A program made the translations under genes and the position numbers. From Neorhizobium sp. UBA3556 (GTDB lineage: Bacteria > Pseudomonadota > Alphaproteobacteria > Rhizobiales > Rhizobiaceae): 64,000 bases of DNA. The notes beneath the pieces were generated by a model. That model did not search any database and was not told where the DNA came from. It worked only from the letters and a program-made list of their open reading frames with translations. The stretch lies in the NCBI GenBank assembly GCA_002376235.1, contig DFNX01000010.1, forward strand, positions 379,691 to 443,690, written 5' to 3'. This document shows, one piece after another, positions 1 to 8,523 of the stretch; within the stretch, counting starts at the first letter, position 1; every line of letters begins with the position of its first letter.

Positions 1-674
1 GCCGTCTTCCTGACGAGGTCGGGCGGCGTCGAGCCATCCTGATCGCCGACGATGCAGAGTGTCGGCACGGAAATGCGTGCAGCCGCCTCAGTATAATCGG
101 CATCACGAATTGAAGCGCAGGTTGCCGCATACCCTTCGATCGGTTGGCGAGCCAGCATATTGCTATAGCCGCGAAAGGCGATGTTATCCGGCCTGCGGGA
201 AGCGGGAGTGAACCACTTTTCCATGACCGCATCGATGATGCCTACGATCCCGCGCTCTTCAACGGCCGCGATACGAGCATTCCACATTTCGGCTGAACCG
301 ATCTTGCTGGCAGTATCGCAGAGGATCAGCGCCTTCACCAGCTCGGGCCGTGTCTGGTAGATCGCCTGCGCGATAAGCCCTCCGACGGAAAGGCCGCAGA
401 TCACGGCGTTGCGTACGTTAAGCAGGTCCAGGAGGCCGGCAAGATCCGCTGCATGATCCTCGATCGAATAAGGGGTCTTTCCGATATCGGACAGGCCATG
501 ACCGCGCTTGTCGTAAAGAATGATCGGGAATTCGCCGGCGAGACGCACGATGACATCCCGCCAGATGCGAAAATCCGTGCCTAGCGAATTGGCGAATACG
601 ATAACCGGTTTGTCCGCCGGTCCTCCAATAACCTGATAGTGGATCGTGACGTCGTTGACGCGCGCAAATTGCAT
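1..674 (-). CDS. pcaD: 3-oxoadipate enol-lactonase (partial, runs off the left edge)
   Basis: Alpha/beta hydrolase that opens 3-oxoadipate enol-lactone in the cytosolic beta-ketoadipate (protocatechuate) pathway. About 224 N-terminal residues are visible, starting MQFARVNDVTIHYQVIGG at the ATG at 674; the C-terminus lies outside the window. Visible family features are the oxyanion segment FANSLGTDFRIW, the DKRGHGLSD segment and the nucleophile elbow CGLSVGGL with the presumed catalytic Ser. The gene is divergent from pcaQ, which in rhizobia activates a pcaDCHGB operon, so further pca genes probably continue to the left. A purine-rich run (RBS) lies just upstream of the ATG. A different alpha/beta hydrolase is possible, but the sequence and the pcaQ neighbour fit PcaD well. 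Confidence 0.9.
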   Translation of the reverse strand, partial: MQFARVNDVTIHYQVIGGPADKPVIVFANSLGTDFRIWRDVIVRLAGEFPIILYDKRGHGLSDIGKTPYSIEDHAADLAGLLDLLNVRNAVICGLSVGGLIAQAIYQTRPELVKALILCDTASKIGSAEMWNARIAAVEERGIVGIIDAVMEKWFTPASRRPDNIAFRGYSNMLARQPIEGYAATCASIRDADYTEAAARISVPTLCIVGDQDGSTPPDLVRKT

Positions 675-752
675 TGAAAATCTCTCCCTGAACTATCTTG
701 GTATATTGCCACGGTTAGGTAAAATGACTTTTCAGGTTCTTTCTATATCCAA
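675..752. promoter_or_regulatory. pcaD/pcaQ divergent promoter region
   Basis: This 78-bp gap holds the promoters of two divergent genes. The reported rhizobial PcaQ site is ATAACC-N4-GGTTAA. A partial match lies at 704-719, with a good right half (GGTTAG) and a poor left half (ATATTG). The placement is therefore tentative; regulation of pcaD by PcaQ is inferred mainly from gene order. Confidence 0.35.
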
Positions 753-1682
753 ATGGTTATGTATTCGATGGGCGAGCCAAGCGTTAAGTTTCGTCATCTC
801 CAGGCCTTTATCGAGGTTGCGCGTCACAAGAGCGTCGTCAAGGCGGCGGACTTTCTGAATGTCAGCCAGCCGGCGGTTACCAAGACCATTCGGGAGCTGG
901 AAGAGGCGCTGGGTGTCGCCCTTGTGGAGCGCGAGGGAAGGGGCATCCGGCTATCGCGCTATGGCGAAGTCTTCCTGAAACATGCCGGTGCGGCGATTGC
1001 AGCTCTTCGACAGGGCGTCGATTCCGTCTCTCATGAACGGGCCGGAGAGGCGCCGCTGATACGGATCGGCGCGTTGCCGACGGTCTCCAGCCACATCATG
1101 CCGCGTGCCGTGGAGCTCTTTCTGAAGGAAAGGACCGGGAGCCGTATCAAGATCGTCACCGGCGAAAACTCGGTGCTGCTGGAACAACTGCGTTTCGGCG
1201 ACCTCGATCTTGTTGTCGGGCGCTTGGCGGGCGCGGACAAGATGGCAGGCTTCATCTTCGAACACCTCTATTCCGAACAGGTGGTGTTTGCCGTCCGTAC
1301 CGGCCATCCGATCCTGACGTCCGTCCATTCTCCGTTTTCCGAACTCGGCGACTACCCGATCCTGATGCCGACCACATCGTCGATCATCCGGCCTTTCGTT
1401 GACCGGCTACTCATCGCCAACGGCATTTCAGGCCTGCCGAACCAGATCGAGACTGTTTCCGATAGCTTCGGCCGGGCGTTCGTGCTGTCGAGTGATGCCG
1501 TATGGATCATATCGTCCGGGGTTGTGTCCCGCGATATCGGGACGGGGCTGATGCAGGCATTGCCGATCGATACAAGCGACACCCAGGGGCCGGTGGGGCT
1601 TACCATGCGGACTGACGCAATCCCCTCGATGGCAATGTCGCTTCTGATCCAGACCATACGGGAAGCCGCAGGCTCGCGTTAG
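753..1682 (+). CDS. pcaQ: LysR-family activator PcaQ
   Basis: LysR-type regulator of 309 residues, the usual family length. The N-terminal winged helix-turn-helix (about residues 10-70) contains FRHLQAFIEVARHKSVVKAA and the recognition segment SQPAVTKTIRELEEALG. The rest is a LysR substrate-binding domain (about 100-300) that in PcaQ senses protocatechuate-pathway intermediates. The gene diverges from pcaD, the canonical PcaQ target in rhizobia. The start is ambiguous: ATGs at 753, 759 and 768 are in frame and all precede the conserved PSVKFRHLQ segment; the first is used here. The identification rests on the divergent partner and the N-terminal motif. Confidence 0.9.
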   Translation: MVMYSMGEPSVKFRHLQAFIEVARHKSVVKAADFLNVSQPAVTKTIRELEEALGVALVEREGRGIRLSRYGEVFLKHAGAAIAALRQGVDSVSHERAGEAPLIRIGALPTVSSHIMPRAVELFLKERTGSRIKIVTGENSVLLEQLRFGDLDLVVGRLAGADKMAGFIFEHLYSEQVVFAVRTGHPILTSVHSPFSELGDYPILMPTTSSIIRPFVDRLLIANGISGLPNQIETVSDSFGRAFVLSSDAVWIISSGVVSRDIGTGLMQALPIDTSDTQGPVGLTMRTDAIPSMAMSLLIQTIREAAGSR

Positions 1683-1700
1683 TCCGCCTATATGCTGATC

Positions 1701-2456
1701 CTAGGAGAGCACTCCGCGAAGCTCGTGGCTTACCTGTTGAAGTGAGGGGAGGTAGGTTGCGATGACAGAAGCCATGGGTTCACTCGAGGCGGCCAACCCT
1801 GTGTTCAATGCGGCGACCACGACGCCGCGCGCATTTTTCACCGGCACCGCGACGGATCTCAATCCCTGCTCGACCTCCTGGTCGACTGCGGCATAGCCTT
1901 GCGTTCTAACCAGCGCGAGTTCAGTCATGACGGCGTCGACATCATGGAGCGTATGGGGAGTTCTTGGCTGAAGCGGATGGGAATTCAGAAGCTCGAAGGC
2001 TTGAGTTTCGGGAAGTGCCGCAAGCATGACACGCCCGAGAGAGGTGCAGTAAGCAGGAAGGCGCGATCCGGGCATGAGCGCGATCGACATCACTTTCCTC
2101 TGTGCAGCGCGCGCCACATACACAATCTCCGCGCCATCCAGAATGGCCACCGAACTGCTCTGTCCAATCTCTTCGGATAACTGGTCGAGCCAAGGCTGAA
2201 CGATGCGTGGCAGCGGCATGGAGGCAAGGCAGCCGGTGCCGAGACGCAGGACACGCGGAGTGACCGTGAAGAACTTGCCGTCGTAAGCACAATATCCGTG
2301 TTCGGCGAGCGTCAGCAGACAGCGGCGGGTGGCTGCCCGATCCAGGCCGGTGATCTCTGCAGCTTCCGAAATGCTCAATCGAGGCGTTTCGGCGGTAAAG
2401 GCTTCGATCACGCGAAGCCCCTTCGCCAATCCGCCCATCATGTCACTTTGCTTCAC
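1701..2456 (-). CDS. pcaR: IclR-family regulator PcaR
   Basis: IclR-type regulator of about 251 residues. The N-terminal winged HTH (about 8-65) includes GLAKGLRVIEAF and SISEAAEITGLDRAATRRCL; the C-terminal effector domain contains VYVARAAQRKVMSIALMPGS and LPAYCTSLGRVMLAAL, typical of the PcaR/PobR branch. It diverges from pcaIJF, which PcaR controls in other proteobacteria. The reading frame stays open upstream of any plausible start. The GTG at 2456 (MKQSDMMGGLAKG) resembles the length of relatives, while the ATG at 2441 is the alternative. The true start is uncertain by five residues. Confidence 0.88.
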   Translation of the reverse strand: MKQSDMMGGLAKGLRVIEAFTAETPRLSISEAAEITGLDRAATRRCLLTLAEHGYCAYDGKFFTVTPRVLRLGTGCLASMPLPRIVQPWLDQLSEEIGQSSSVAILDGAEIVYVARAAQRKVMSIALMPGSRLPAYCTSLGRVMLAALPETQAFELLNSHPLQPRTPHTLHDVDAVMTELALVRTQGYAAVDQEVEQGLRSVAVPVKNARGVVVAALNTGLAASSEPMASVIATYLPSLQQVSHELRGVLS

Positions 2457-2477
2457 ATTCAAGGCCGCAACTCCAGG

Positions 2478-2516
2478 TTTGTGCGATAATGCAACAAATA
2501 AATCATATCGCACAAA
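2478..2516. promoter_or_regulatory. 11-bp inverted repeat, probable PcaR operator
   Basis: TTTGTGCGATA at 2478-2488 is repeated exactly in inverted form as TATCGCACAAA at 2506-2516, with a 17-bp spacer. It lies in the gap between divergent pcaR and pcaI. The GTGCGATA/TATCGCAC half-sites resemble the GTTCGATAATCGCAC sites bound by the related PcaU/PobR proteins of Acinetobacter. Binding by PcaR is inferred. Confidence 0.6.
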
Positions 2517-2598
2517 TTCATTGAGGTCGAGAAAATCGAGAGGTAGGTTTGCGAAAAGCTTCGATAGAGGACGAGGCCCATGATCAAGGGAGGTACGG

Positions 2599-3306
2599 AT
2601 GAACAAGACAAGCCAGAGTCTGACTTCGGCTGTGTCCGAAATAGGCGATGGAGCGACGGTGATGATCGGCGGCTTCGGTGGCTCCGGCGCTCCGATCGAA
2701 CTCATCCACGCGCTGATCGACAAGGGTCCGAAGGACTTGACGGTCATCAACAACAACGCTGGCAATGGATGTATCGGGATTGCGGCCATGATTGACGCGG
2801 GCATGGTCCGAAAGATGATCTGCTCGTTCCCGAAATCGTCCGATCCGCGCGCTTTTACCGACAAATATCTAGCCGGAGAAATCGAACTCGAACTTGTGCC
2901 GCAAGGCACGCTTGCGGAACGGATCCGCGCCGGAGGCGCAGGCATACCGGCATTCTATACTCCGACCGCTTACGGCACCGAGCTTGCCAAAGGAAAGCCG
3001 ATCGGCGAATTCGACGGTCGGCATTATGTCCAGGAGCGATGGCTGAAGGCCGACTTTGCCATCATCAAGGCTCATCTCGGCGATCGTCATGGCAATCTCG
3101 TCTACAACAAGGCGGCTCGCAACTTCAATCCGTTGATGTGCATGGCGGCCGCCAGCACGATCGTTCAGGTTTCGAGGATCGTCGAGGCGGGCGAGATCGA
3201 TCCCGAACATGTGGTGACGCCGGGAATTTTCGTCGATCGCCTCGTCGAGGTTTCGCAGCCCCGCCAGGAAGAGGAACTCATTCGAGCCGGAGTGACCTAC
3301 GCATGA
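2599..3306 (+). CDS. pcaI: 3-oxoadipate CoA-transferase subunit A
   Basis: Alpha subunit (235 aa, normal length) of the enzyme that moves CoA from succinyl-CoA to 3-oxoadipate. The family glycine-rich segment TVMIGGFGGSGAPIELI is near residues 20-40, and KADFAIIKAHLGDRHGNLVY is characteristic of CoA-transferase family I. The ATG at 2599 follows GGGAGG. The stop overlaps the start of pcaJ (ATGA), indicating translational coupling of the two subunits. It is the first gene of pcaIJF, downstream of the probable PcaR operator. Confidence 0.95.
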   Translation: MNKTSQSLTSAVSEIGDGATVMIGGFGGSGAPIELIHALIDKGPKDLTVINNNAGNGCIGIAAMIDAGMVRKMICSFPKSSDPRAFTDKYLAGEIELELVPQGTLAERIRAGGAGIPAFYTPTAYGTELAKGKPIGEFDGRHYVQERWLKADFAIIKAHLGDRHGNLVYNKAARNFNPLMCMAAASTIVQVSRIVEAGEIDPEHVVTPGIFVDRLVEVSQPRQEEELIRAGVTYA

Positions 3307-3992
3307 CCAGCACCGCTCAAGAAGAGATCAAGCTGACCAACGCCCAGATCGCCTGGCGCGCGGCACAGGACATCGTCGACGGCGCCTATGTCAATCTCGG
3401 TATCGGTTTTCCCGAAATGGTCGCCCGTTACCAGCCGCGGGGCCGGGAGGCGATCTTCCACACGGAAAACGGCATCCTCGATTTCGGCGAGGCGCCGAAG
3501 CCGGGCGAAGAGGACTGGGACCTCATCAATGCCGGCAAGAAAGCCGTGACGCTGAAGCCGGGCGCTTCGTTCTTTCATCATGCAGACAGTTTCGCGATGG
3601 TTCGCGGCGGCCATCTCGATGTCGCGATCCTTGGGGCATTGCAAGTTGCGCAAAGCGGGGATCTGGCTAATTGGCGTGTCGGCTCGAAGGGTGTTCCGGC
3701 GGTCGGTGGCGCCATGGATCTCGTGCATGGCGCTAAACAGGTTTTCGTCATCACCGAGCATGTGACAAAGAACGGCGAACCCAAGCTCGTGGAGAAATGC
3801 ACGTTTCCGCTGACCGGCATGGCTTGTGTCACCCGGGTCTACACCAGTCATGCCGTCATCGACATCGTTGAGGGACGCTTCGTCCTGCGGGAAAAACTTG
3901 CCGCATTGAGTGTCGACGAACTGCAATCGATGACCGGCGCTCAGTTGCATATCGAGGGTCTGGTTGCCGATCTCATCGTCCCAGAAGTCTGA
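3303..3992 (+). CDS. pcaJ: 3-oxoadipate CoA-transferase subunit B
   Basis: Beta subunit (229 aa) of 3-oxoadipate CoA-transferase. The start MTSTAQEEIKLTNAQIAWRA is chosen because it overlaps the pcaI stop by 4 bp; the frame is open further upstream but only as a shadow of pcaI. The family active-site region FHTENGILDFGE (with the catalytic Glu of the ENGxxG motif) lies near residues 46-57, and KPGASFFHHADSFAMVRGGH follows. It forms a heteromer with PcaI; the 3-oxoadipyl-CoA product is the substrate of the next gene, pcaF. Confidence 0.95.
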   Translation: MTSTAQEEIKLTNAQIAWRAAQDIVDGAYVNLGIGFPEMVARYQPRGREAIFHTENGILDFGEAPKPGEEDWDLINAGKKAVTLKPGASFFHHADSFAMVRGGHLDVAILGALQVAQSGDLANWRVGSKGVPAVGGAMDLVHGAKQVFVITEHVTKNGEPKLVEKCTFPLTGMACVTRVYTSHAVIDIVEGRFVLREKLAALSVDELQSMTGAQLHIEGLVADLIVPEV

Positions 3993-4003
3993 GGAGAATA
4001 GCA

Positions 4004-5209
4004 GTGACCGAGGCTTTTATCTGCGACTACATCCGCACCCCGATTGGTCGTTTCGGCGGTTCGCTTTCCTCCGTGAGGGCTGACGACCTCGGCGCGATAC
4101 CGCTGAAGGCACTCGTCGAGCGAAATGCCGGCATCGATTGGGAGGCTGTTGGTGACGTGATTTACGGATGCGCCAATCAGGCAGGCGAGGACAACCGTAA
4201 TGTCGCGCGGATGTCTCTTCTGCTTGCGGGGCTTCCCGTGTCCATCACGGGCACGACTATCAACCGTCTGTGCGGCTCGGGAATGGATGCAGTTATCACA
4301 GCGGCGCGCGCCATCAAGTCGGGTGAGGCCGAGTTGATGATTGCGGGCGGTGTGGAAAGCATGAGCCGGGCACCGTTCGTCATGCCGAAGGCCGACGCCG
4401 CGTTTTCACGCAACGCTGAAATCTACGACACGACAATCGGCTGGCGCTTCGTCAATCCGCTGATGAAGAAGCTGTATGGTGTCGATTCCATGCCCGAAAC
4501 CGGCGAAAATGTTGCGGAGGACTATCGGATATCTCGCGAAGATCAGGATGCTTTCGCTCTGCGCAGTCAGAACAAGGCCGCGCTCGCCCAGGAAAACGGT
4601 CGGTTGGCTCGCGAAATCACGCCGGTCACAATCCATCAGCGCAAAGGTGAGACGCTTGTCATCTCGAAAGACGAGCATCCGCGCGCGACCTCGATCGAAG
4701 CGCTCGCCAAACTTGGTACCCCCTTCAAGAAGGAAGGCGGAACCGTGACGGCCGGCAATGCCTCCGGGGTCAACGACGGTGCCGCGGCGCTGATTATCGC
4801 TTCTGAAGCGGCTGTCAGAAAATACGGGCTGACGCCGATCGCACGGGTTCTGGCCGGAGCGACAGCGGGTGTTCCTCCGCGTGTCATGGGCATCGGCCCG
4901 GCGCCTGCTTCCAAAAAGCTGATGGCGTTGCTCGGCCTGACGCAGGATCAGTTCGATGTCATCGAACTGAACGAGGCGTTTGCCTCCCAGGGCCTCGCGA
5001 CCCTGCGCGAACTCGGCATTGCCGATGACGATCCGCGCGTCAATCCGAATGGCGGGGCGATCGCACTTGGACATCCGTTGGGTATGTCCGGCGCCAGGAT
5101 TGCCGGCACGGCCGCTCTGGAGCTTTCGTCCGGCAAGGGTAACCATGCACTCGCAACCATGTGCATCGGCGTGGGGCAGGGTATCGCGCTCGGCCTCGGG
5201 CGCGCCTGA
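4004..5209 (+). CDS. pcaF: 3-oxoadipyl-CoA thiolase
   Basis: Thiolase (401 aa) that cleaves 3-oxoadipyl-CoA to succinyl-CoA and acetyl-CoA, the last step of the beta-ketoadipate pathway. The acyl-accepting Cys is Cys90 in TINRLCGSGMDAV. The C-terminal signatures NPNGGAIALGHPLGMSGAR (catalytic His) and ATMCIGVGQGIALGL (second Cys) are intact. Translation starts at a GTG at 4004 preceded by GAGGAG 8 bases upstream. It lies 11 bp after pcaJ in the same operon. PcaF is preferred over a general acetyl-CoA acetyltransferase because of this context. Confidence 0.95.
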   Translation: MTEAFICDYIRTPIGRFGGSLSSVRADDLGAIPLKALVERNAGIDWEAVGDVIYGCANQAGEDNRNVARMSLLLAGLPVSITGTTINRLCGSGMDAVITAARAIKSGEAELMIAGGVESMSRAPFVMPKADAAFSRNAEIYDTTIGWRFVNPLMKKLYGVDSMPETGENVAEDYRISREDQDAFALRSQNKAALAQENGRLAREITPVTIHQRKGETLVISKDEHPRATSIEALAKLGTPFKKEGGTVTAGNASGVNDGAAALIIASEAAVRKYGLTPIARVLAGATAGVPPRVMGIGPAPASKKLMALLGLTQDQFDVIELNEAFASQGLATLRELGIADDDPRVNPNGGAIALGHPLGMSGARIAGTAALELSSGKGNHALATMCIGVGQGIALGLGRA

Positions 5210-5337
5210 TCGCTGCTTTTTCTGGAAGTCTGCAAGACAGGGTGGCCAGCTAATTCAGGCCGCCAGCCTTGGTGCAAGGATCGTTAAGCGCGGTGTCGTA
5301 GGTGCTGGGCCTAGCCCGATAACTGGTTTTCGCCACG

Positions 5338-5439
5338 ATGCCTTTCAAGCACAACGCCTCCCGCAGGCATCGTATCGGCAAGATGAAGTTCAAGGATGAT
5401 GTCTCGGCGGCGCCGAAGTTCGATTGCGATAAGCTCTAG
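5338..5439 (+). pseudogene. Short remnant resembling an IS5-type transposase N-terminus
   Basis: A 33-codon frame begins MPFKHNASRRHRIGKMKFK and then loses all similarity before a stop. The opening resembles the N-terminus of some IS5-family transposases, as recalled (MPHKFNASRRHRIPK type). The rest of the 5210-5556 gap shows no gene and no matching terminal repeats. A chance resemblance cannot be excluded without a search. Confidence 0.35.
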
Positions 5440-5556
5440 AAGTGACCAATCCCCACAGTGATTTGCTGGTCACGCGTGTGGTGGCACGGCCTTTTCGATG
5501 TGATCCGTGTTTCGTTGAGGTCGAAATTCGGGACGCGCGTTGCTGCACGTAAGGTA

Positions 5557-7104
5557 TCAGGAAGATAGGGTGGCGAAAACCTTCTGCAGTTGTTCCAATG
5601 GCACAGGCTTCGTAAGGTGGAAGTTGAAACCAGCCTCAGTAGCGAGCTCCTTGTCACGATCCTGGCCCCAGCCGGTCTGAGCGATGATTGGCGTACTGAG
5701 AAACTCAGCCTCTTTGCGAAACGCTCGGCAAACCTCATAGCCATTCATACCGGGAAGACCGATGTCGAGAAGAATGACGTCCGGATGGTAGTGCCTTGCG
5801 GCATCGAGTGCCTCTCTGCCATCGTGCACGGCCTCGAACTCATGGCCGATATCTTCCAGCATCATGCCTAGAGTATCCGCTATGATTGGATTGTCGTCGA
5901 CGACAAGAACTTTCAGCGACTTGAATGATGGAACGCCGACCATCTCTTGATCTGTAGCCTCGGGGAATTCCGGTGCGGAAACCATGGGCAGGCTGATCGT
6001 GAACCGGCTGCCTTTCCCCGGCCCTGCGCTATAAGCTTCGACGCCGCCACCGTGCATTTCGACAAGCTGCCTGACAAGGGCAAGCCCGATGCCAAGCCCC
6101 CCCTGCGAGCTCTCCAGATGGTCTTCAATTTGGGTAAAGAGTTGGAACACCTGGGCCAGCATGCTTTGTGGTATCCCGACCCCGTTGTCGGTTACCTGTA
6201 TGACGACCCGGGGCCCTTCAGTTCGGACGGCAAGCCCGATCTGTCCGCCCGGAGGCGTGTATTTGGCTGCGTTGTTCAAAAGGTTCGACAATGCCTGGGA
6301 CAAGCGGACTTGATCACCATCTACCCATTTCGCCTCATTGGCCATTTCAATTGCCAGATTGTGTTTTCCGCCGTCGATAAGCGGGCGGCTGGCCTCAGTA
6401 GCGGCATTGACGATATCGGCGATCCTGACAGGTGATTTGCGCAGTTCGATCTTCCCTTGGCTGACGCGTGACACATCGAGAAGGTCGTCAATAAGTCTTA
6501 CGAGATGGACAAGCTGCCGGTCCATCATATTGCGGATTTCGCCGGCATTCTCGCCATTCGGGTTGCGTTTCAGGATGTCGAGCCCGTTGCGCAGAGGAGC
6601 CAGCGGATTGCGCAATTCATGTGCCAGTGTCGCCAAGAACTCGTTCTTACGGCGATCGGCCTCCTTCAGGGCTTCGGCCTGCAGCTGCAACTCGTCACGC
6701 TGGGTGGCGATCTGTTGCCGCTGCTGGTAGAGCTCGAAGAACACCTCGGCCTTGCTGCGCAGGACATCAGGCTCGATCGGCTTTTGAATGAAATCGACGG
6801 CGCCTGCCTCATAGCCCTGGAATCGCCACCGGCTGTCGGCGGTGTTGCCGGCCGTGACGAATATGATCGGCACACGGCGTGTGCGCTCATTTCCGCGCAT
6901 CAATTCGGCAAGCTCGAAGCCGTTCAAACCCGGCATCTGGACGTCGATAAGCGCTAGCGCGACATCGTGCTCGAGCAGGAGCTCCAAGGCCTGATCGCCG
7001 GAGCAAGCTTTGAGCAGGTTCAGGCCTTCGCGGCGTAGCAGGGCCTCGAGAGAAATCAGGTTCTCTTCGAGATCGTCGACCAATAGAAACGAAACTTGGC
7101 TCAT
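5557..7104 (-). CDS. REC-histidine kinase-REC hybrid sensor protein
   Basis: 515-residue cytoplasmic two-component protein with no membrane segment. Order: receiver domain (1-125, phospho-acceptor Asp54 in ALALIDVQMPG); a short coiled coil (125-150); HisKA with the phospho-His in ATLAHELRNPLAPL (about 160); HATPase_c with DQVRLSQALSNLLNNAAKYT, DNGVGIP and GGLGIGLALV; and a C-terminal receiver (about 390-510, Asp in VILLDIGLPGMNG). It is the last gene of a four-gene minus-strand operon with cheR- and cheB-like genes, starting 1 bp after the cheB stop. An input receiver at the N-terminus suggests it is switched by phosphotransfer from the upstream hybrid kinase, which is inference. Confidence 0.85.
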   Translation of the reverse strand: MSQVSFLLVDDLEENLISLEALLRREGLNLLKACSGDQALELLLEHDVALALIDVQMPGLNGFELAELMRGNERTRRVPIIFVTAGNTADSRWRFQGYEAGAVDFIQKPIEPDVLRSKAEVFFELYQQRQQIATQRDELQLQAEALKEADRRKNEFLATLAHELRNPLAPLRNGLDILKRNPNGENAGEIRNMMDRQLVHLVRLIDDLLDVSRVSQGKIELRKSPVRIADIVNAATEASRPLIDGGKHNLAIEMANEAKWVDGDQVRLSQALSNLLNNAAKYTPPGGQIGLAVRTEGPRVVIQVTDNGVGIPQSMLAQVFQLFTQIEDHLESSQGGLGIGLALVRQLVEMHGGGVEAYSAGPGKGSRFTISLPMVSAPEFPEATDQEMVGVPSFKSLKVLVVDDNPIIADTLGMMLEDIGHEFEAVHDGREALDAARHYHPDVILLDIGLPGMNGYEVCRAFRKEAEFLSTPIIAQTGWGQDRDKELATEAGFNFHLTKPVPLEQLQKVFATLSS

Positions 7105-7105
7105 T

Positions 7106-7681
7106 TCAGCCGATCCTCCTCAAATATTCTGATATGCCGTCGAGCGACATAACTGTCGCATCAGGGCAGAGCGCCAAGCCTGCCTCGGGCATGGCGGCAG
7201 CAAATGCAGTTTCAGGGTCCTGTACAATCACCTGTCCGCCAGCCTCAGCGATTGCAAGCAGGCCCCTGCCGCCGTCATGATTGGCTCCGGTCAGCAGGAT
7301 GGCAATTGCATTCGTGCCATAGACGTCAGCTGCACTTTCGAACAACACATCGATCGAAGGCCTGGAAAAAAGGACCGGTTCCTCGTTGGTCAGGCCCAGA
7401 GTTTCGAAGTCCTCAACCAAGAGATGGTAGTCCGGCGGTGCGAAGTAGGCGGTTGCGGGCCGCAAAGGCTCCTTGTCCTCGACCTCGATCACCTCGATCC
7501 GACATTTCGCCCGGAACAGTTCTGCAAGAACACTGCGCTTGTCGGGGGGGATATGCACGACGATGATGATCGGTAACGAAAAATCGCCGGGCAAATCCGG
7601 CAGGATGGCCGAAAGTGCCTCCAATGCTCCGGCTGAAGCACCAATGACGATTGCCTTTGGGCTGGGGCTGGCGGCGCTCAT
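7106..7681 (-). CDS. CheB-type protein-glutamate methylesterase domain protein
   Basis: 191-residue stand-alone CheB methylesterase domain without the usual receiver. The start MSAASPSPKAIVIGASAGALEAL at 7681 overlaps the cheR stop (ATGA). The active-site Ser is in IGASAG, a His is in IVVHIPP, and the Asp region TGANHDGGRGLLAIAEAGG is present. CheB removes methyl groups that CheR places on glutamates of chemoreceptor-like proteins. No methyl-accepting chemoreceptor gene is in the window, so the target is unknown; the neighbouring kinase's GAF/coiled-coil region is one possibility. Activity would be regulated in trans because the receiver is absent. Confidence 0.85.
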   Translation of the reverse strand: MSAASPSPKAIVIGASAGALEALSAILPDLPGDFSLPIIIVVHIPPDKRSVLAELFRAKCRIEVIEVEDKEPLRPATAYFAPPDYHLLVEDFETLGLTNEEPVLFSRPSIDVLFESAADVYGTNAIAILLTGANHDGGRGLLAIAEAGGQVIVQDPETAFAAAMPEAGLALCPDATVMSLDGISEYLRRIG

Positions 7682-8523
7682 CTGCTCGCCCTCTGATAGA
7701 TCTTCTCCTCGCGCACGAATTCCCTGAACTCTTCGGTATGTGCCGAGAAGCGAAGGCTTTCTTTTGCGCCGATCCCCAGAAAACCCTTGCGCGCCAGGGA
7801 ATCCTTGAACAGACCGATGGCTCGGTCCTGCAACGGCCGGTCGAAATAAATCATCACGTTGCGGCATGAAATCAGGTGCATCTCGCCGAACACCGCATCG
7901 GTGACGAGGCTATGATCGGAAAAGACAACGCGATCGCGGAGCGTCCGGTCGAAGGAGACCCGGCCATAGCCGGCGCTATAATAGTCGGAAAGTGAGGACT
8001 TGCCTCCCGACTTGCGGTGGTTCTCCGTAAACAGCTGGATCCGGTCGAGTTCATAGACGCCGGCTTCGGCCATCCGAAGCGCATCCTGATTGATGTCGGT
8101 GGCGTAGAAGATAGTCCGGTCTTCAAGACCTTCCTCGCGAAACAGGATCGCCAGCGAATAGACTTCCTCGCCACAACTGCAACCGGCAATCCAGATCTTG
8201 AGCGATGGATAGGTTTTCAGATGGGGAACGACATTTTCGCGGATGGCGCGAAAATAGCCCGGATCCCTAAACATCTCGCTGACCTGAACCGTAAGATAGC
8301 CAAGCAGACGAGGAAGCATAGTCTCGTCATGCAGTACACGCTCCTGCATCGCCGAGATTGTCGCAAAGCCCATCTGCTCGCGGGCCTGCCGCAAACGGCG
8401 CTTGATCGACCCCATTGCATAATTGCGGAAGTCATAGTGGTACCGGACATAGAGGGCCTCCAGCAGAAGCCGGATTTCAATGTCTTCGACTTTCTCAAAG
8501 GTCTCGATCACCGCGGCATCCAT
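7678..8523 (-). CDS. CheR-type protein-glutamate O-methyltransferase
   Basis: 281-residue CheR homologue using S-adenosylmethionine. The N-terminal helical domain (RNYAMGSIKRRLRQARE) is followed by the SAM-binding domain with KIWIAGCSCGEEVYSLAI and FYATDINQDALRMAEAG, and the ISCRNVMIYFDRPLQ motif typical of CheR near residue 220. It overlaps the stop of the upstream hybrid kinase by 16 bp and the start of the CheB-type gene by 4 bp, so the three are almost certainly co-translated. No flagellar or chemotaxis genes are nearby, which favours a role in adapting the sensor kinase system over classical chemotaxis. Confidence 0.88.
   Translation of the reverse strand: MDAAVIETFEKVEDIEIRLLLEALYVRYHYDFRNYAMGSIKRRLRQAREQMGFATISAMQERVLHDETMLPRLLGYLTVQVSEMFRDPGYFRAIRENVVPHLKTYPSLKIWIAGCSCGEEVYSLAILFREEGLEDRTIFYATDINQDALRMAEAGVYELDRIQLFTENHRKSGGKSSLSDYYSAGYGRVSFDRTLRDRVVFSDHSLVTDAVFGEMHLISCRNVMIYFDRPLQDRAIGLFKDSLARKGFLGIGAKESLRFSAHTEEFREFVREEKIYQRASR

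Noticed and set aside
1899..2583. Several plus-strand frames opposite pcaR
   Set aside because: They are shadows of the minus-strand IclR gene, with no family motifs and poor ribosome sites.
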